Positions 6,203 through 12,240 of a stretch of 12,240 bases of DNA are shown in pieces. A program made the position numbers and the translations under genes. The stretch comes from Bdellovibrionaceae bacterium UBA2351 (GTDB taxonomy: Bacteria > Bdellovibrionota > Bdellovibrionia > Bdellovibrionales > Bdellovibrionaceae). How positions within the stretch are numbered: the first letter of the stretch is position 1; the number at the start of each line of letters is the position of its first letter. Where the stretch lies: the NCBI GenBank assembly GCA_002344565.1, contig DDTZ01000097.1, positions 3,468 to 15,707 on the forward strand. Direction: 5' to 3'. The notes beneath the pieces were generated by a model that was given only the letters and a program-made list of their open reading frames with translations, did not search any database and was not told the DNA's origin.

Positions 6203-7510
6203 TTACGTCTCTCTTTTTGAAAGGTCTTTCATCATTTCCCAGTATGGGGAGATATCTAAATTGGCGTTTAAGCTTTTTAGTATTGAGTAAACTCCCGCTA
6301 ACTTGCGGTGCAAGAAAATTATAGAATAGGGTGGTGGACTGTAAATCAGGTGATCAGAAAGGGATTTAACGGCAGTTTGTGATTCCAGTGTATGATTTCG
6401 ATCTGAGAAGTCGAAATGAGGTGACCCTTTCGCACGGCTAACAAAAAATGGCTTGATGGCTGTTTTTAGCATAGTCTCAAAGGCTTTAAAGGCCTCTTCA
6501 GATTCACGTGGGTCTATTAATCCAAAGTCTATCGACAACGTTCTAAGCTTCGCACTCTGGTTTGTGGCGGCAGCATCCAAAAGGTTGATGTAATTTAGGA
6601 TGAAGTCTTTTGAATACTGTCTTGTTGCTCCGAAGTCTAATAAGCAGATGCTGATATCCTTGCCGCTTGCGTCCACCAGAAAGTTTCCCCAGTTTGGATC
6701 CGTTTGAACGAGTCCCCATTCAAAAAATTCATGAAAGTATAGATCTAAAATAGCAACTGCCAATGTATGTTTGTCCGCCTGCGCTGGGTTTAGACTTAGC
6801 CATTGTCTAAGAGTCAGACCCTTTTCGAAACTCATGCTTAGAATCCTTCTATTTGACAGTTCCTCAATAGGCTCGGGAACGCGATATTGACAAGGAGTCG
6901 TTGTATTTAACTTTTTAATTCTTTCCAAGAATTGTTTTTGGAATTTGGCCTCGGATTCATAGTTTAATTCCTGTTCCAGTATGGAACGAAATTCTTTGAA
7001 GAGAGGGTCTAAATTCATTTTACGACCAGTCATTTGGCAAAATGAAGTGGCTAACGTTTTCAAAATTTTTAGATCAGCATCGATTGAATCGGCAACCTCT
7101 GAAAACTGAACTTTTAGAACGATGTCTTTGTTCATGTATCGGGCTTTATGTACTTGTCCAATACTAGCAACACCTAGGGGAGTCTGGTTGATGGATGTAA
7201 TCAACGATCTCCGCTCGTTTGGAATTTCGGCGTTGATTATTTTTTCAATCTCACTATATGGGTGTGCCGTGGCGGCATTTTGAAGCTGGCTTAAAACTTC
7301 TATAGCTTCTGGAGGAAAATAGTTATCTAGGTCCAAACTTAATAGTTGTCCCGCTTTCATTGCAGCCCCTTTTAGGCTGGATAAACTTTTCGCAATGAGG
7401 ACCGCTTGCTCGACCCTAGAGTTGAAGTCGTTAGATTTTAACTCTTTTAAGCCTACGCGAGCCGCTAGTTTCGCTAGTTCAAATGTTCTGGCAAGTGGTG
7501 ACGATTTCAT
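6203..7510 (-). CDS. ABC1/UbiB/AarF-family atypical kinase
   Basis: The 435-aa product shows the ABC1 kinase-like motifs in order: KAGQ (52-55, the KxGQ motif of the N-terminal extension), PLGVASIGQVHKA (111-123, replacing the P-loop), VLKVQ with Lys133, the ExD-type region ELNYESEA (181-188), QTDPNWGNF (269-277) and LLDFG (290-294). UbiB members assist ubiquinone biosynthesis through ATPase activity at the membrane; others act on lipids or quinones. The specific role here is unknown. A TTG 48 nt upstream (7558) is in frame, but ATG at 7510 has AGGAG 7 nt before it and overlaps the preceding stop as ATGA, so it is chosen. No C-terminal transmembrane pair like that of E. coli UbiB is evident. 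Confidence 0.88.
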   Translation of the reverse strand: MKSSPLARTFELAKLAARVGLKELKSNDFNSRVEQAVLIAKSLSSLKGAAMKAGQLLSLDLDNYFPPEAIEVLSQLQNAATAHPYSEIEKIINAEIPNERRSLITSINQTPLGVASIGQVHKARYMNKDIVLKVQFSEVADSIDADLKILKTLATSFCQMTGRKMNLDPLFKEFRSILEQELNYESEAKFQKQFLERIKKLNTTTPCQYRVPEPIEELSNRRILSMSFEKGLTLRQWLSLNPAQADKHTLAVAILDLYFHEFFEWGLVQTDPNWGNFLVDASGKDISICLLDFGATRQYSKDFILNYINLLDAAATNQSAKLRTLSIDFGLIDPRESEEAFKAFETMLKTAIKPFFVSRAKGSPHFDFSDRNHTLESQTAVKSLSDHLIYSPPPYSIIFLHRKLAGVYSILKSLNANLDISPYWEMMKDLSKRET

Positions 7511-7923
7511 TTTAAAACTCCTATGCTGATAGAAAGGGTCAGCGAACGAATGGTCCAAATTAGGGTCCTTGGCCAGTTTCTGTAGACAAGATTCTTTTTG
7601 GAAATGCGAGAGTCATATTTAAGTCTATTATGTGTTGGCACGTTTACAAAAGCTGTGAGCAGCCAAAGAGACACTATTGAAACCAGGTTCCAAAAATAGA
7701 ACGAATTTGGACTATTTAAATAAAGCCATGCGCCCGTAAAAAGCTCTAGTGACATGACAGGGGCGACTATCCAGGTAATTCGCTGAGTATGAAAACGATG
7801 AACAGCGCTAAATTCATTTTTTCCAACTAAAAAGAAGTTTGGATAAAGGATAACCTGGACTAACCAAATAATTCCGGTCATCAAAAGGCAACAGACTAAG
7901 TGAGTGACCATTAGAGTGTTCAT
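7507..7923 (-). CDS. Conserved four-helix membrane protein
   Basis: The 138-aa protein has four hydrophobic segments (about 5-28, 46-68, 73-93 and 118-136). Likely functional residues include VQVILYPNF, HRFHTQRITWIVAPVMSLELFTGAWLYL (split near 41-69), and FVNVPTHNRLKYD, with conserved-looking Tyr-Pro, His and Glu inside or near membranes; the His residues could bind heme or metal, but this is inference. I do not recognise a named family, though the layout resembles small membrane proteins found with flavoprotein and ABC1 genes. It overlaps the GbsR-type gene by ATGA at its start and the ABC1 kinase by ATGA at its stop. The Shine-Dalgarno is weak, fitting translational coupling. Confidence 0.75.
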   Translation of the reverse strand: MNTLMVTHLVCCLLMTGIIWLVQVILYPNFFLVGKNEFSAVHRFHTQRITWIVAPVMSLELFTGAWLYLNSPNSFYFWNLVSIVSLWLLTAFVNVPTHNRLKYDSRISKKNLVYRNWPRTLIWTIRSLTLSISIGVLK

Positions 7924-8456
7924 GTGGGCGCATCTCGGTTTATTTCTAAATCCATTGGAAATTGGAGAAGGTTTTTCTGAGCCAGCATAATTTCCAGCAT
8001 GAGATTAGCCGATAGTATCATGTCTCCAAGCGAATTGATTTTAGTTTGATCGTAGAGTTCGCTTGAACCTTCTTTCTGTTTGAATGTGCTAAAATCGTGA
8101 GTGATCTGTTTCAGCATTTTACGTTCTCGAATTTCTAAAATGTGTTTTATGACTTCGTTTATATTTTCGGACGCTTTATAAATTTTTGTTTTTTCGTTTG
8201 GAGCAGGTGCTTCCTCGATAAGTTTGTAACTGCAGAGCTCATCCAAGGCAGGGCTGATAAGCGCTTTAGATAGACCCAGTTTTCGAGTCAAGTCTGTGCA
8301 GCTTAGAGGCGTCTTAGAAAGATACACTTGCGTCCAGATTGCACCGTGAATACGACGAAATCCCCAGTAGCGAATAAAGTTTCCGATAGATAACGATAGA
8401 CTCTGTAGGCTTTTGTTTGATTTAAGTGATTTTTCTTTACTTTTCATATTGTTCAT
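7920..8456 (-). CDS. GbsR/MarR-type transcriptional regulator
   Basis: From the chosen ATG the protein is 178 aa. A basic N-terminus precedes IGNFIRYWGFRRIHGAIWTQVYL (24-46), a hallmark of GbsR-like MarR relatives, then a winged helix-turn-helix (LSCTDLTRKLGLSKALISPALDELCSYKLIEE, about 51-82) and a helical C-terminal region for dimerisation. An in-frame TTG at 8483 would add nine residues encoded by the repeat; ATG at 8456 (or 8447) is likelier. No Shine-Dalgarno is visible at any of these. It is the first gene of the five-gene operon and diverges from the DUF393 gene with only 6 bp between ATGs. The palindrome spanning both starts is the obvious candidate operator, so it probably represses or tunes both directions (inference). 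Confidence 0.85.
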   Translation of the reverse strand: MNNMKSKEKSLKSNKSLQSLSLSIGNFIRYWGFRRIHGAIWTQVYLSKTPLSCTDLTRKLGLSKALISPALDELCSYKLIEEAPAPNEKTKIYKASENINEVIKHILEIRERKMLKQITHDFSTFKQKEGSSELYDQTKINSLGDMILSANLMLEIMLAQKNLLQFPMDLEINRDAPT

Positions 8457-8478
8457 ACTACTATGAACAATATGAAAA
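8441..8478. promoter_or_regulatory. 38-bp perfect palindrome containing both divergent start codons
   Basis: Arms of 17 bp (8441-8457 and 8462-8478) are exact reverse complements around a 4-nt centre. Each arm holds two TTCATA half-sites 9 bp apart, so the whole reads TTCATA-N3-TTCATA-N4-TATGAA-N3-TATGAA (8443-8476). Both ATG codons (8454-8456 minus, 8463-8465 plus) and in-frame second ATGs (8445-8447, 8472-8474) lie inside, so both proteins begin Met-Asn-Asn-Met-Lys. Four half-sites would suit two dimers of the adjacent GbsR/MarR-type regulator. A hairpin in both mRNAs is an alternative reading. Confidence 0.8.
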
Positions 8479-8876
8479 CGCAAATTAAACTAAAGGTATA
8501 CTACGACGGTCTTTGCAAAGTGTGCAGTAAAGAGATTCATCACTACATGAATCAAAAAGGCGCCGAGAGTATTGAATTTATTGATATTTGTTCGAGTCAA
8601 TTTAATCCGTCTAACGAAGGGCTTGATCCCCATGCGATTCATAAAATAATGCATGTACGTACGGAAGATGGCACACTTGTGACTCGCGTTGGGGCGTTTA
8701 TCGAGATTTGGAAACTACTACCTAAGTATAACTGGCTAGCAAAACTGGCTCAGAGACCACTTATAAAATATGGTCTGGAGCAAGGTTACAGTGGCTTTGT
8801 TGTCATTCGGCCTTTTTTACCTCGTTACTCTAAAAATGAGTGCAAAGATAGTCCGTACTGTGAACTGAAGAATTGA
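8463..8876 (+). CDS. DCC-family (DUF393) thiol-disulfide oxidoreductase-like protein
   Basis: The 137-aa protein has the family motif YYDGLCKVC (13-21), with Asp15 and the CxxC pair Cys18/Cys21 in a thioredoxin-like fold, and a C-terminal second cysteine pair (Cys127, Cys133) after RPFLPRY. RVGAFIEIWKLLPKY (75-89) is the usual family helix. Members are predicted thiol-disulfide oxidoreductases of unknown partner. No signal peptide is seen, so it probably acts in the cytoplasm. Translation starts at ATG 8463 or 8472, both inside the palindrome; neither has a Shine-Dalgarno, so the mRNA may be leaderless or use another initiation mode. It diverges from the GbsR-type regulator and heads the plus-strand run with the 9284- and 10577-ending genes. 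Confidence 0.85.
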   Translation: MNNMKTQIKLKVYYDGLCKVCSKEIHHYMNQKGAESIEFIDICSSQFNPSNEGLDPHAIHKIMHVRTEDGTLVTRVGAFIEIWKLLPKYNWLAKLAQRPLIKYGLEQGYSGFVVIRPFLPRYSKNECKDSPYCELKN

Positions 8877-8915
8877 AATCACTAGGCTTTTTTGTCGAAA
8901 GTTGCTAGTCTTCAA

Positions 8916-9284
8916 ATGGTGAAGATTACAGAGCAAACAATTAGCCAAGACCCCGCGGAACCGCCACGACGATTTTTTTCGGACTCGAGACACTATGAGT
9001 TCTTGATTTGGTATAGTGATTCAACATTTAAAAAAGTTGTGGGATTTCAAATCGGTTACAAGCCGAGCCCTTTTAACACCAGTGAAGAGTATTTTTTAAC
9101 TTTAAAGCCTGGTGCTGAAAAAATGAAATACGGGCAAATAACCGGTGAGGGCCAAGGTGTTGTTGCTTCAAAAATTATTGAATATTTGGATCAGCTGCCT
9201 CCGCCCGATCTTATCCAGAAAATCATTTACGCATCTATCGAATTACCCGAAGCCGTCCAGGATGCACTAGAAAAGCATTTTTAG
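8916..9284 (+). CDS. Hypothetical protein upstream of Hsp70-like gene
   Basis: I do not recognise this protein (122 aa from ATG 8916). It contains a basic-aromatic central part (RRFFSDSRHYEFLIWYSDSTF, then VVGFQIGYKPSP) resembling a small alpha/beta domain, and ends in a helical region (DLIQKIIYASIELPEAVQDALEKHF). There is no signal peptide or membrane segment. A TTG at 8892 is in frame and would give 130 aa; an AGG (8884-8886) lies 5 nt before it, whereas ATG 8916 has no clear Shine-Dalgarno, so the start is uncertain. It follows the DUF393 stop after 15-39 bp and precedes the Hsp70-like ATG by 9 bp, so it is probably co-transcribed with both. A role as a partner or client adaptor of that chaperone is conjecture. 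Confidence 0.7.
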   Translation: MVKITEQTISQDPAEPPRRFFSDSRHYEFLIWYSDSTFKKVVGFQIGYKPSPFNTSEEYFLTLKPGAEKMKYGQITGEGQGVVASKIIEYLDQLPPPDLIQKIIYASIELPEAVQDALEKHF

Positions 9285-9293
9285 CAGGGAATT

Positions 9294-10577
9294 ATGGCAA
9301 CAAATGAAACTGTTTTGGCTATCGATTTTGGGACCAGTCATTCGCTGGTTGGGGCTCTTCATCAGGGGCAGCGTGTAGACAATATAGCTATAGATCCATC
9401 TAGCCAAGATCCCACTCTGATGCGAACGCTACTTTATTTTCCAAATGCTGATCAGTGTTTTTACGGAACCGAAGCTCTGCAGAAATATACAGAATTGGAA
9501 ATGGAGGGGCGGCTCTTTCGTTCCTTCAAATCTCATTTGCCAAACAAACACTATCTTGGAACCGTTTTTGATAATCGTATTTTGTCGTTGGAAAATATGA
9601 TCGGACTCTTTTTGCTTGAGCTCAAGAAACGTGCGGAAAGCATTCTAAATACTAAAGTTACAAAGGCTGTGATTGGTCGCCCAGCTCGTTACTCTATGGA
9701 TGCAGCTGCGGACGAATTTGCAATTCATAGAATGAAAAAAGCGGCTGAGTATGCCGGTTTTACCGATGTCATTTTTATTCCAGAACCACTTGCGGCGGCT
9801 CTAGAATTTCGTCGTGGTATCAATCACGACAAAACAATTTTAATTGGCGACTTCGGGGGCGGTACATCGGATTTTACAATCATGAAAATTACTCCAAATG
9901 AGTTTCAGAAAAAAGATGTCTTAGCTGTTGAGGGCTGTCCGGTGGCTGGTGATGCTTTAGATAGTGTGTTTATGAGTTCGCGCTTAAATCGTGGTTTTGG
10001 AGCACAAACTAAATATCGATTGCCAATGTCGGATAATATCATGACGATGCCGATCACGATCATGGATCGCTTAAATAAGCCTTCACAAATTGTTCACCTG
10101 AAAGAGCGTGAGACCTACGAGTTTATAAAGCAGGTTCGCAAATGTGCTTTACGTTCTGAAGACAAAGAAGCCATTGATAGACTTTTTGTACTGTTAGAAG
10201 ATCAGCAGATTTTCGCATTCTTTGAGGAAATCGAAAAGACGAAAAAAAATCTCTCGTCCCGGTCCACCAGTGCATTTAAATTTGACTACCCAGACTTAGA
10301 AACTGCCGAAGTTTTTTCAAGTGTGGAATTCGAAGGGTGGGCTTCGAAAGTAAAAGGCGAGATCGTGTCGGCTCTAGATCGCTGTCTGGCGCAAGCCGGT
10401 TTAGCGGATTCGCAGATTGAGCACGTGTTTTTAACTGGAGGGACGGCCCACGTTCCATTTATTCAAAAAGAATTCACTCAGCGATTTGGTAGTGAAAAAA
10501 TGCAGACAAAGAATTTCTTTCACTCGATTTTATCGGGTCTGATTGAGAGTGCGAAGTCTTGGGATGAGTTGAAATAG
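9294..10577 (+). CDS. YegD-like Hsp70 (nucleotide-binding domain only)
   Basis: The 427-aa protein has the Hsp70/actin ATPase signatures: phosphate-1 AIDFGTSHSLVG (9-20), PEPLAAALE (163-171), phosphate-2 IGDFGGGTSDFTI (184-196) and the adenosine motif VFLTGGTAHVPFI (378-390). DnaK is about 640 aa; this protein ends after the nucleotide-binding domain and lacks the substrate-binding beta domain and lid. That matches the YegD type (about 450 aa), whose clients are unknown. An insertion with a charged helix (about 270-330) is present within the domain. It starts with ATG 9 bp after the preceding stop, with CAGGGA 4 nt upstream of ATG. No DnaJ or GrpE partner is nearby. A small unrecognised protein precedes it and may be its dedicated partner (inference). 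Confidence 0.88.
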   Translation: MATNETVLAIDFGTSHSLVGALHQGQRVDNIAIDPSSQDPTLMRTLLYFPNADQCFYGTEALQKYTELEMEGRLFRSFKSHLPNKHYLGTVFDNRILSLENMIGLFLLELKKRAESILNTKVTKAVIGRPARYSMDAAADEFAIHRMKKAAEYAGFTDVIFIPEPLAAALEFRRGINHDKTILIGDFGGGTSDFTIMKITPNEFQKKDVLAVEGCPVAGDALDSVFMSSRLNRGFGAQTKYRLPMSDNIMTMPITIMDRLNKPSQIVHLKERETYEFIKQVRKCALRSEDKEAIDRLFVLLEDQQIFAFFEEIEKTKKNLSSRSTSAFKFDYPDLETAEVFSSVEFEGWASKVKGEIVSALDRCLAQAGLADSQIEHVFLTGGTAHVPFIQKEFTQRFGSEKMQTKNFFHSILSGLIESAKSWDELK

Positions 10578-10653
10578 ATTTATCCTATAGGCCCATAGAT
10601 TTAATATATTTCAAAAATACGACCGACTCTCCGAAAATATAGTAGGAGGCAAT

Positions 10654-11397
10654 ATGGCACTTTCAACATTTGAATTAGCTATGATAGGTGGCTTAGTCTC
10701 GTTGCTGTCAACTAGCCTTGGGGCAATTGGGTTCGGTTATTTTCAGCGACTGACATCGATATCTAAAATTAGGTGGTCCATTGATTTTGCGCTTGGGATC
10801 ATGTTGTCAGCATCAGCATTTTCATTGATTGGTCCTGAATTAATAAACTCACTTCACGATGGTCATAAGATGATTCTAACTTTATTTGCGCTAGGTGTGG
10901 GAATGTTGTTTGTTTCACTGACTCAGAAAGTTGGAAATATTAGCTCATCGCGCGGCCTTCTTGTATGGACTTTGTTGTTGCATAATTTTCCAGAAGGTAT
11001 GGGGGCAGGAGCGTCTCTAGCGGGGCTGCCTGGTGTGCAGGCTTTACCAATACAAATCGCGATTTCGATACAAAATGTGGCGGAAGGTTTTTTGATGGTA
11101 TTATGTATTCAATCAATGGGTGTGCGTCCGTCACTGGCTATCTTAGGCGGCCTTGCCTCGGGTTTTGTCGAGTTCTGTGGGGCTGTTGTTGCTGGCTATT
11201 CACTTTCATCTAACGAAGCGGCGCTGCCCCTTTTGCTGGCCGCAGCTGGTGGGGCTATGGTAATGTCTGTTGTGATGGAACTTAAAGAAGCTCTTGATAA
11301 AGGTCGCGTAATTTCAAAGGTGCAAATGTTAATCGGACTCGGCTCTGTTCCGCTTCTAAATTCACTCCTAGCTTTTGTTATGTTTACCGGCAGCTAA
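10654..11397 (+). CDS. ZIP-family metal transporter
   Basis: The 247-aa protein has about eight hydrophobic segments and the ZIP signature in TM4, LLLHNFPEGMGAG (108-120), including the metal-binding His110, Asn111 and Glu114. The equivalent TM5 motif reads SIQNVAEG (138-145): the usual His is Gln140 and Pro is Ala143, while Asn141 and Glu144 are kept. The TM3-TM4 loop (LTQKVGNISSSRG) lacks a His-rich cluster. The family (ZupT/GufA-like) moves Zn2+, Fe2+ or Mn2+ into the cytoplasm; which metal is not readable, and the altered TM5 site may shift specificity. A strong AGGAGG (10644-10649) lies 4 nt before ATG. It follows the Hsp70-like gene after 76 bp and may have its own promoter there. Confidence 0.88.
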   Translation: MALSTFELAMIGGLVSLLSTSLGAIGFGYFQRLTSISKIRWSIDFALGIMLSASAFSLIGPELINSLHDGHKMILTLFALGVGMLFVSLTQKVGNISSSRGLLVWTLLLHNFPEGMGAGASLAGLPGVQALPIQIAISIQNVAEGFLMVLCIQSMGVRPSLAILGGLASGFVEFCGAVVAGYSLSSNEAALPLLLAAAGGAMVMSVVMELKEALDKGRVISKVQMLIGLGSVPLLNSLLAFVMFTGS

Positions 11398-11475
11398 TTG
11401 ATTTTTCTAAAAAAACTAGTTTTCACATGACAGGATTGTATACGACTACTAGTGTTTAGCATGAGGAGTTGGTCT

Positions 11476-12117
11476 ATGATTCAAGTTGAAATTTGGTCCG
11501 ATATTGTTTGTCCGTTTTGCTATATTGGAAAACGTAATTTTGAAAGTGCACTTAAACAATTGAAAAATTCAGAGCAAGTCGAAATCTCCTACCGTAGTTT
11601 TGAACTAGATCCCTCAGCGCAAAAGAGTCAGACGCAATCTATTTATCAAGTCCTGGCAAAAAAATACGGAAAGACGATCGAATGGGCGAAAGAAGCCAAT
11701 AAATCGGTAGTCGATACCGGTGCTGCGGTCGGCTTAGTGTTTAATATGGATAATGTTATACCTACAAATTCATTTGATGCCCATCGAGTGACTCAGTTTG
11801 CGTTACATCAGCAGAAACAAAATCAGCTTTTAGAAAAACTTTTTTCTGCTTATTTCACGCAAGGGAAAGATATATCGGATCATGGCGTCCTTGTTGAGGC
11901 GGCAACCTCAGTAGGGCTAGCTAAAAACGACGTTATAAATGTTTTGAGTTCTGACGCTTTTGCTGAAGATGTGCGCGAAGACGAAGACATGGCCCGTGAA
12001 GGCGGGATTTCAGGAGTTCCATTTTTTGTGTTTAACCGAAAATACGCTGTATCAGGAGCGCAGCCACCTGAATCTTTTCTGGAAGTTTTTAAGTTGAATA
12101 CAAACCCAATCGAATAG
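11476..12117 (+). CDS. FrnE-type DsbA-fold thiol oxidoreductase
   Basis: The 213-aa product begins with the thioredoxin-fold strand VEIWSDIVCPFCYIG, with CPFC active-site cysteines (Cys12, Cys15), and has the cis-Pro loop GISGVPFFVF (177-186 region) that closes the active site. SFDAHR in the helical insertion is also typical of the FrnE/DsbA-like group (COG2761). No signal peptide is seen, so it is cytoplasmic, as usual for FrnE. An in-frame GTG at 11452 and an ATG at 11461 exist, but AGGAG (11464-11468) lies 7 nt before ATG 11476, and family members start just before the active site, so 11476 is used. A DUF1398 gene follows 9 bp after the stop, suggesting an operon. Confidence 0.9.
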   Translation: MIQVEIWSDIVCPFCYIGKRNFESALKQLKNSEQVEISYRSFELDPSAQKSQTQSIYQVLAKKYGKTIEWAKEANKSVVDTGAAVGLVFNMDNVIPTNSFDAHRVTQFALHQQKQNQLLEKLFSAYFTQGKDISDHGVLVEAATSVGLAKNDVINVLSSDAFAEDVREDEDMAREGGISGVPFFVFNRKYAVSGAQPPESFLEVFKLNTNPIE

Positions 12118-12126
12118 GAGACTTGA

Positions 12127-12240
12127 ATGATTTCTCTTTCTGAAAAACTCGCTGATGCTCAAAAATACGCATTTTCAATCCGTCCGAAAGTTGGTGGGTT
12201 TCCATACTTAGCCGAGGTTTTACGTCAGGCCGGCGTGATT
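12127..12240 (+). CDS. DUF1398-family protein (partial, runs off the window end)
   Basis: Only the first 38 codons are present, open to the last base. The visible part reads IRPKVGGFPYLAEVLRQAGV, the recognisable start of the DUF1398 family (YbcV-like), whose function is unknown. AGGAG (12116-12120) overlaps the end of the FrnE-type stop codon and lies 6 nt before ATG; the 9-nt gap makes co-transcription with that gene likely. Confidence 0.8.
   Translation, partial: MISLSEKLADAQKYAFSIRPKVGGFPYLAEVLRQAGVI

Noticed and set aside
7511..7558. Longer ABC1-kinase start at TTG 7558
   Set aside because: ATG 7510 has a good Shine-Dalgarno and makes a 4-bp ATGA overlap; the longer start would overlap the membrane-protein gene by 52 bp.
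8457..8483. Longer GbsR-type start at TTG 8483
   Set aside because: It would only translate the palindrome and overlap the divergent gene start; no ribosome binding site supports it.
8881..8909. ACTAG/CTAGT repeat between the DUF393 gene and the next gene, considered as a terminator
   Set aside because: Only 5 bp of pairing and the T run lies in the loop rather than after the stem.
10276..10458. Open frame on the minus strand inside the Hsp70-like gene
   Set aside because: It lies wholly within a well-supported plus-strand gene, has no family signature and no convincing ribosome binding site.
10585..10598. CTATAGG-CCCATAG imperfect palindrome before the ZIP gene, considered as a metal-regulator (Zur/Fur) site
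   Set aside because: It has one mismatch in 7 bp, does not match the Zur or Fur patterns I know, and is short enough to occur by chance.

Overview
The window looks like a chromosomal segment of a moderately AT-rich Gram-negative bacterium. It encodes a lipoprotein with a lipobox, strong AGGAGG-type ribosome binding sites, short intergenic gaps and many overlapping starts and stops. The mix of genes (formylglycine-enzyme-fold lipoprotein, NhaR-like LysR regulator beside TerC, TIGR03643 protein with an ABC1 kinase, YegD-like Hsp70) fits the Bdellovibrionota (Bdellovibrio and relatives) best, but that placement is inference from gene content only. No rRNA, tRNA, CRISPR array, insertion sequence or phage gene was seen.

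Layout. 18-755 (minus): lipoprotein with a sulfatase-modifying-factor (FGE) fold that lacks the catalytic cysteine pair. 975-2496 (minus): a two-gene translation operon in which a baeRF3 protein (bacterial relative of eRF1/Pelota) overlaps a RaiA/HPF-type ribosome hibernation factor by 20 bp. A near-consensus promoter precedes it, with a perfect 11-bp hairpin around the predicted transcription start. 2611-3495 (minus) and 3606-4622 (plus): a LysR-type regulator divergent from a TerC/Alx-family membrane protein. The gap holds two T-N11-A LysR boxes exactly 31 bp apart. 4708-4950 (plus): a small zinc-ribbon protein preceded by a perfect 10-bp hairpin.

4967-8456 (minus) is a tight five-gene operon: GbsR/MarR-type regulator, four-helix membrane protein, ABC1/UbiB-family kinase, TIGR03643 protein and renalase-like flavoprotein. 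Each junction is either a 4-bp ATGA overlap or direct abutment. It diverges from a plus-strand run: a DCC-family (DUF393) thiol-disulfide protein, an unrecognised 122-130 aa protein and a YegD-like Hsp70 made of the nucleotide-binding domain alone. The two transcription units meet at a perfect inverted repeat with 17-bp arms that contains both start codons, so operator, start codons and N-terminal coding sequence coincide. The end of the window (plus) carries a ZIP metal transporter, a FrnE-type DsbA-fold oxidoreductase and the first 38 codons of a DUF1398 protein.

Two themes stand out. The first is a compact ribosome-hibernation or rescue unit (baeRF3 plus RaiA). The second is a regulator-controlled redox and lipid-related cluster (GbsR-like regulator, ABC1 kinase, flavoprotein, TIGR03643, DUF393). 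Its family members are known elsewhere, but their joint function is not established, and its palindromic start-codon operator is the most striking DNA-level feature here.
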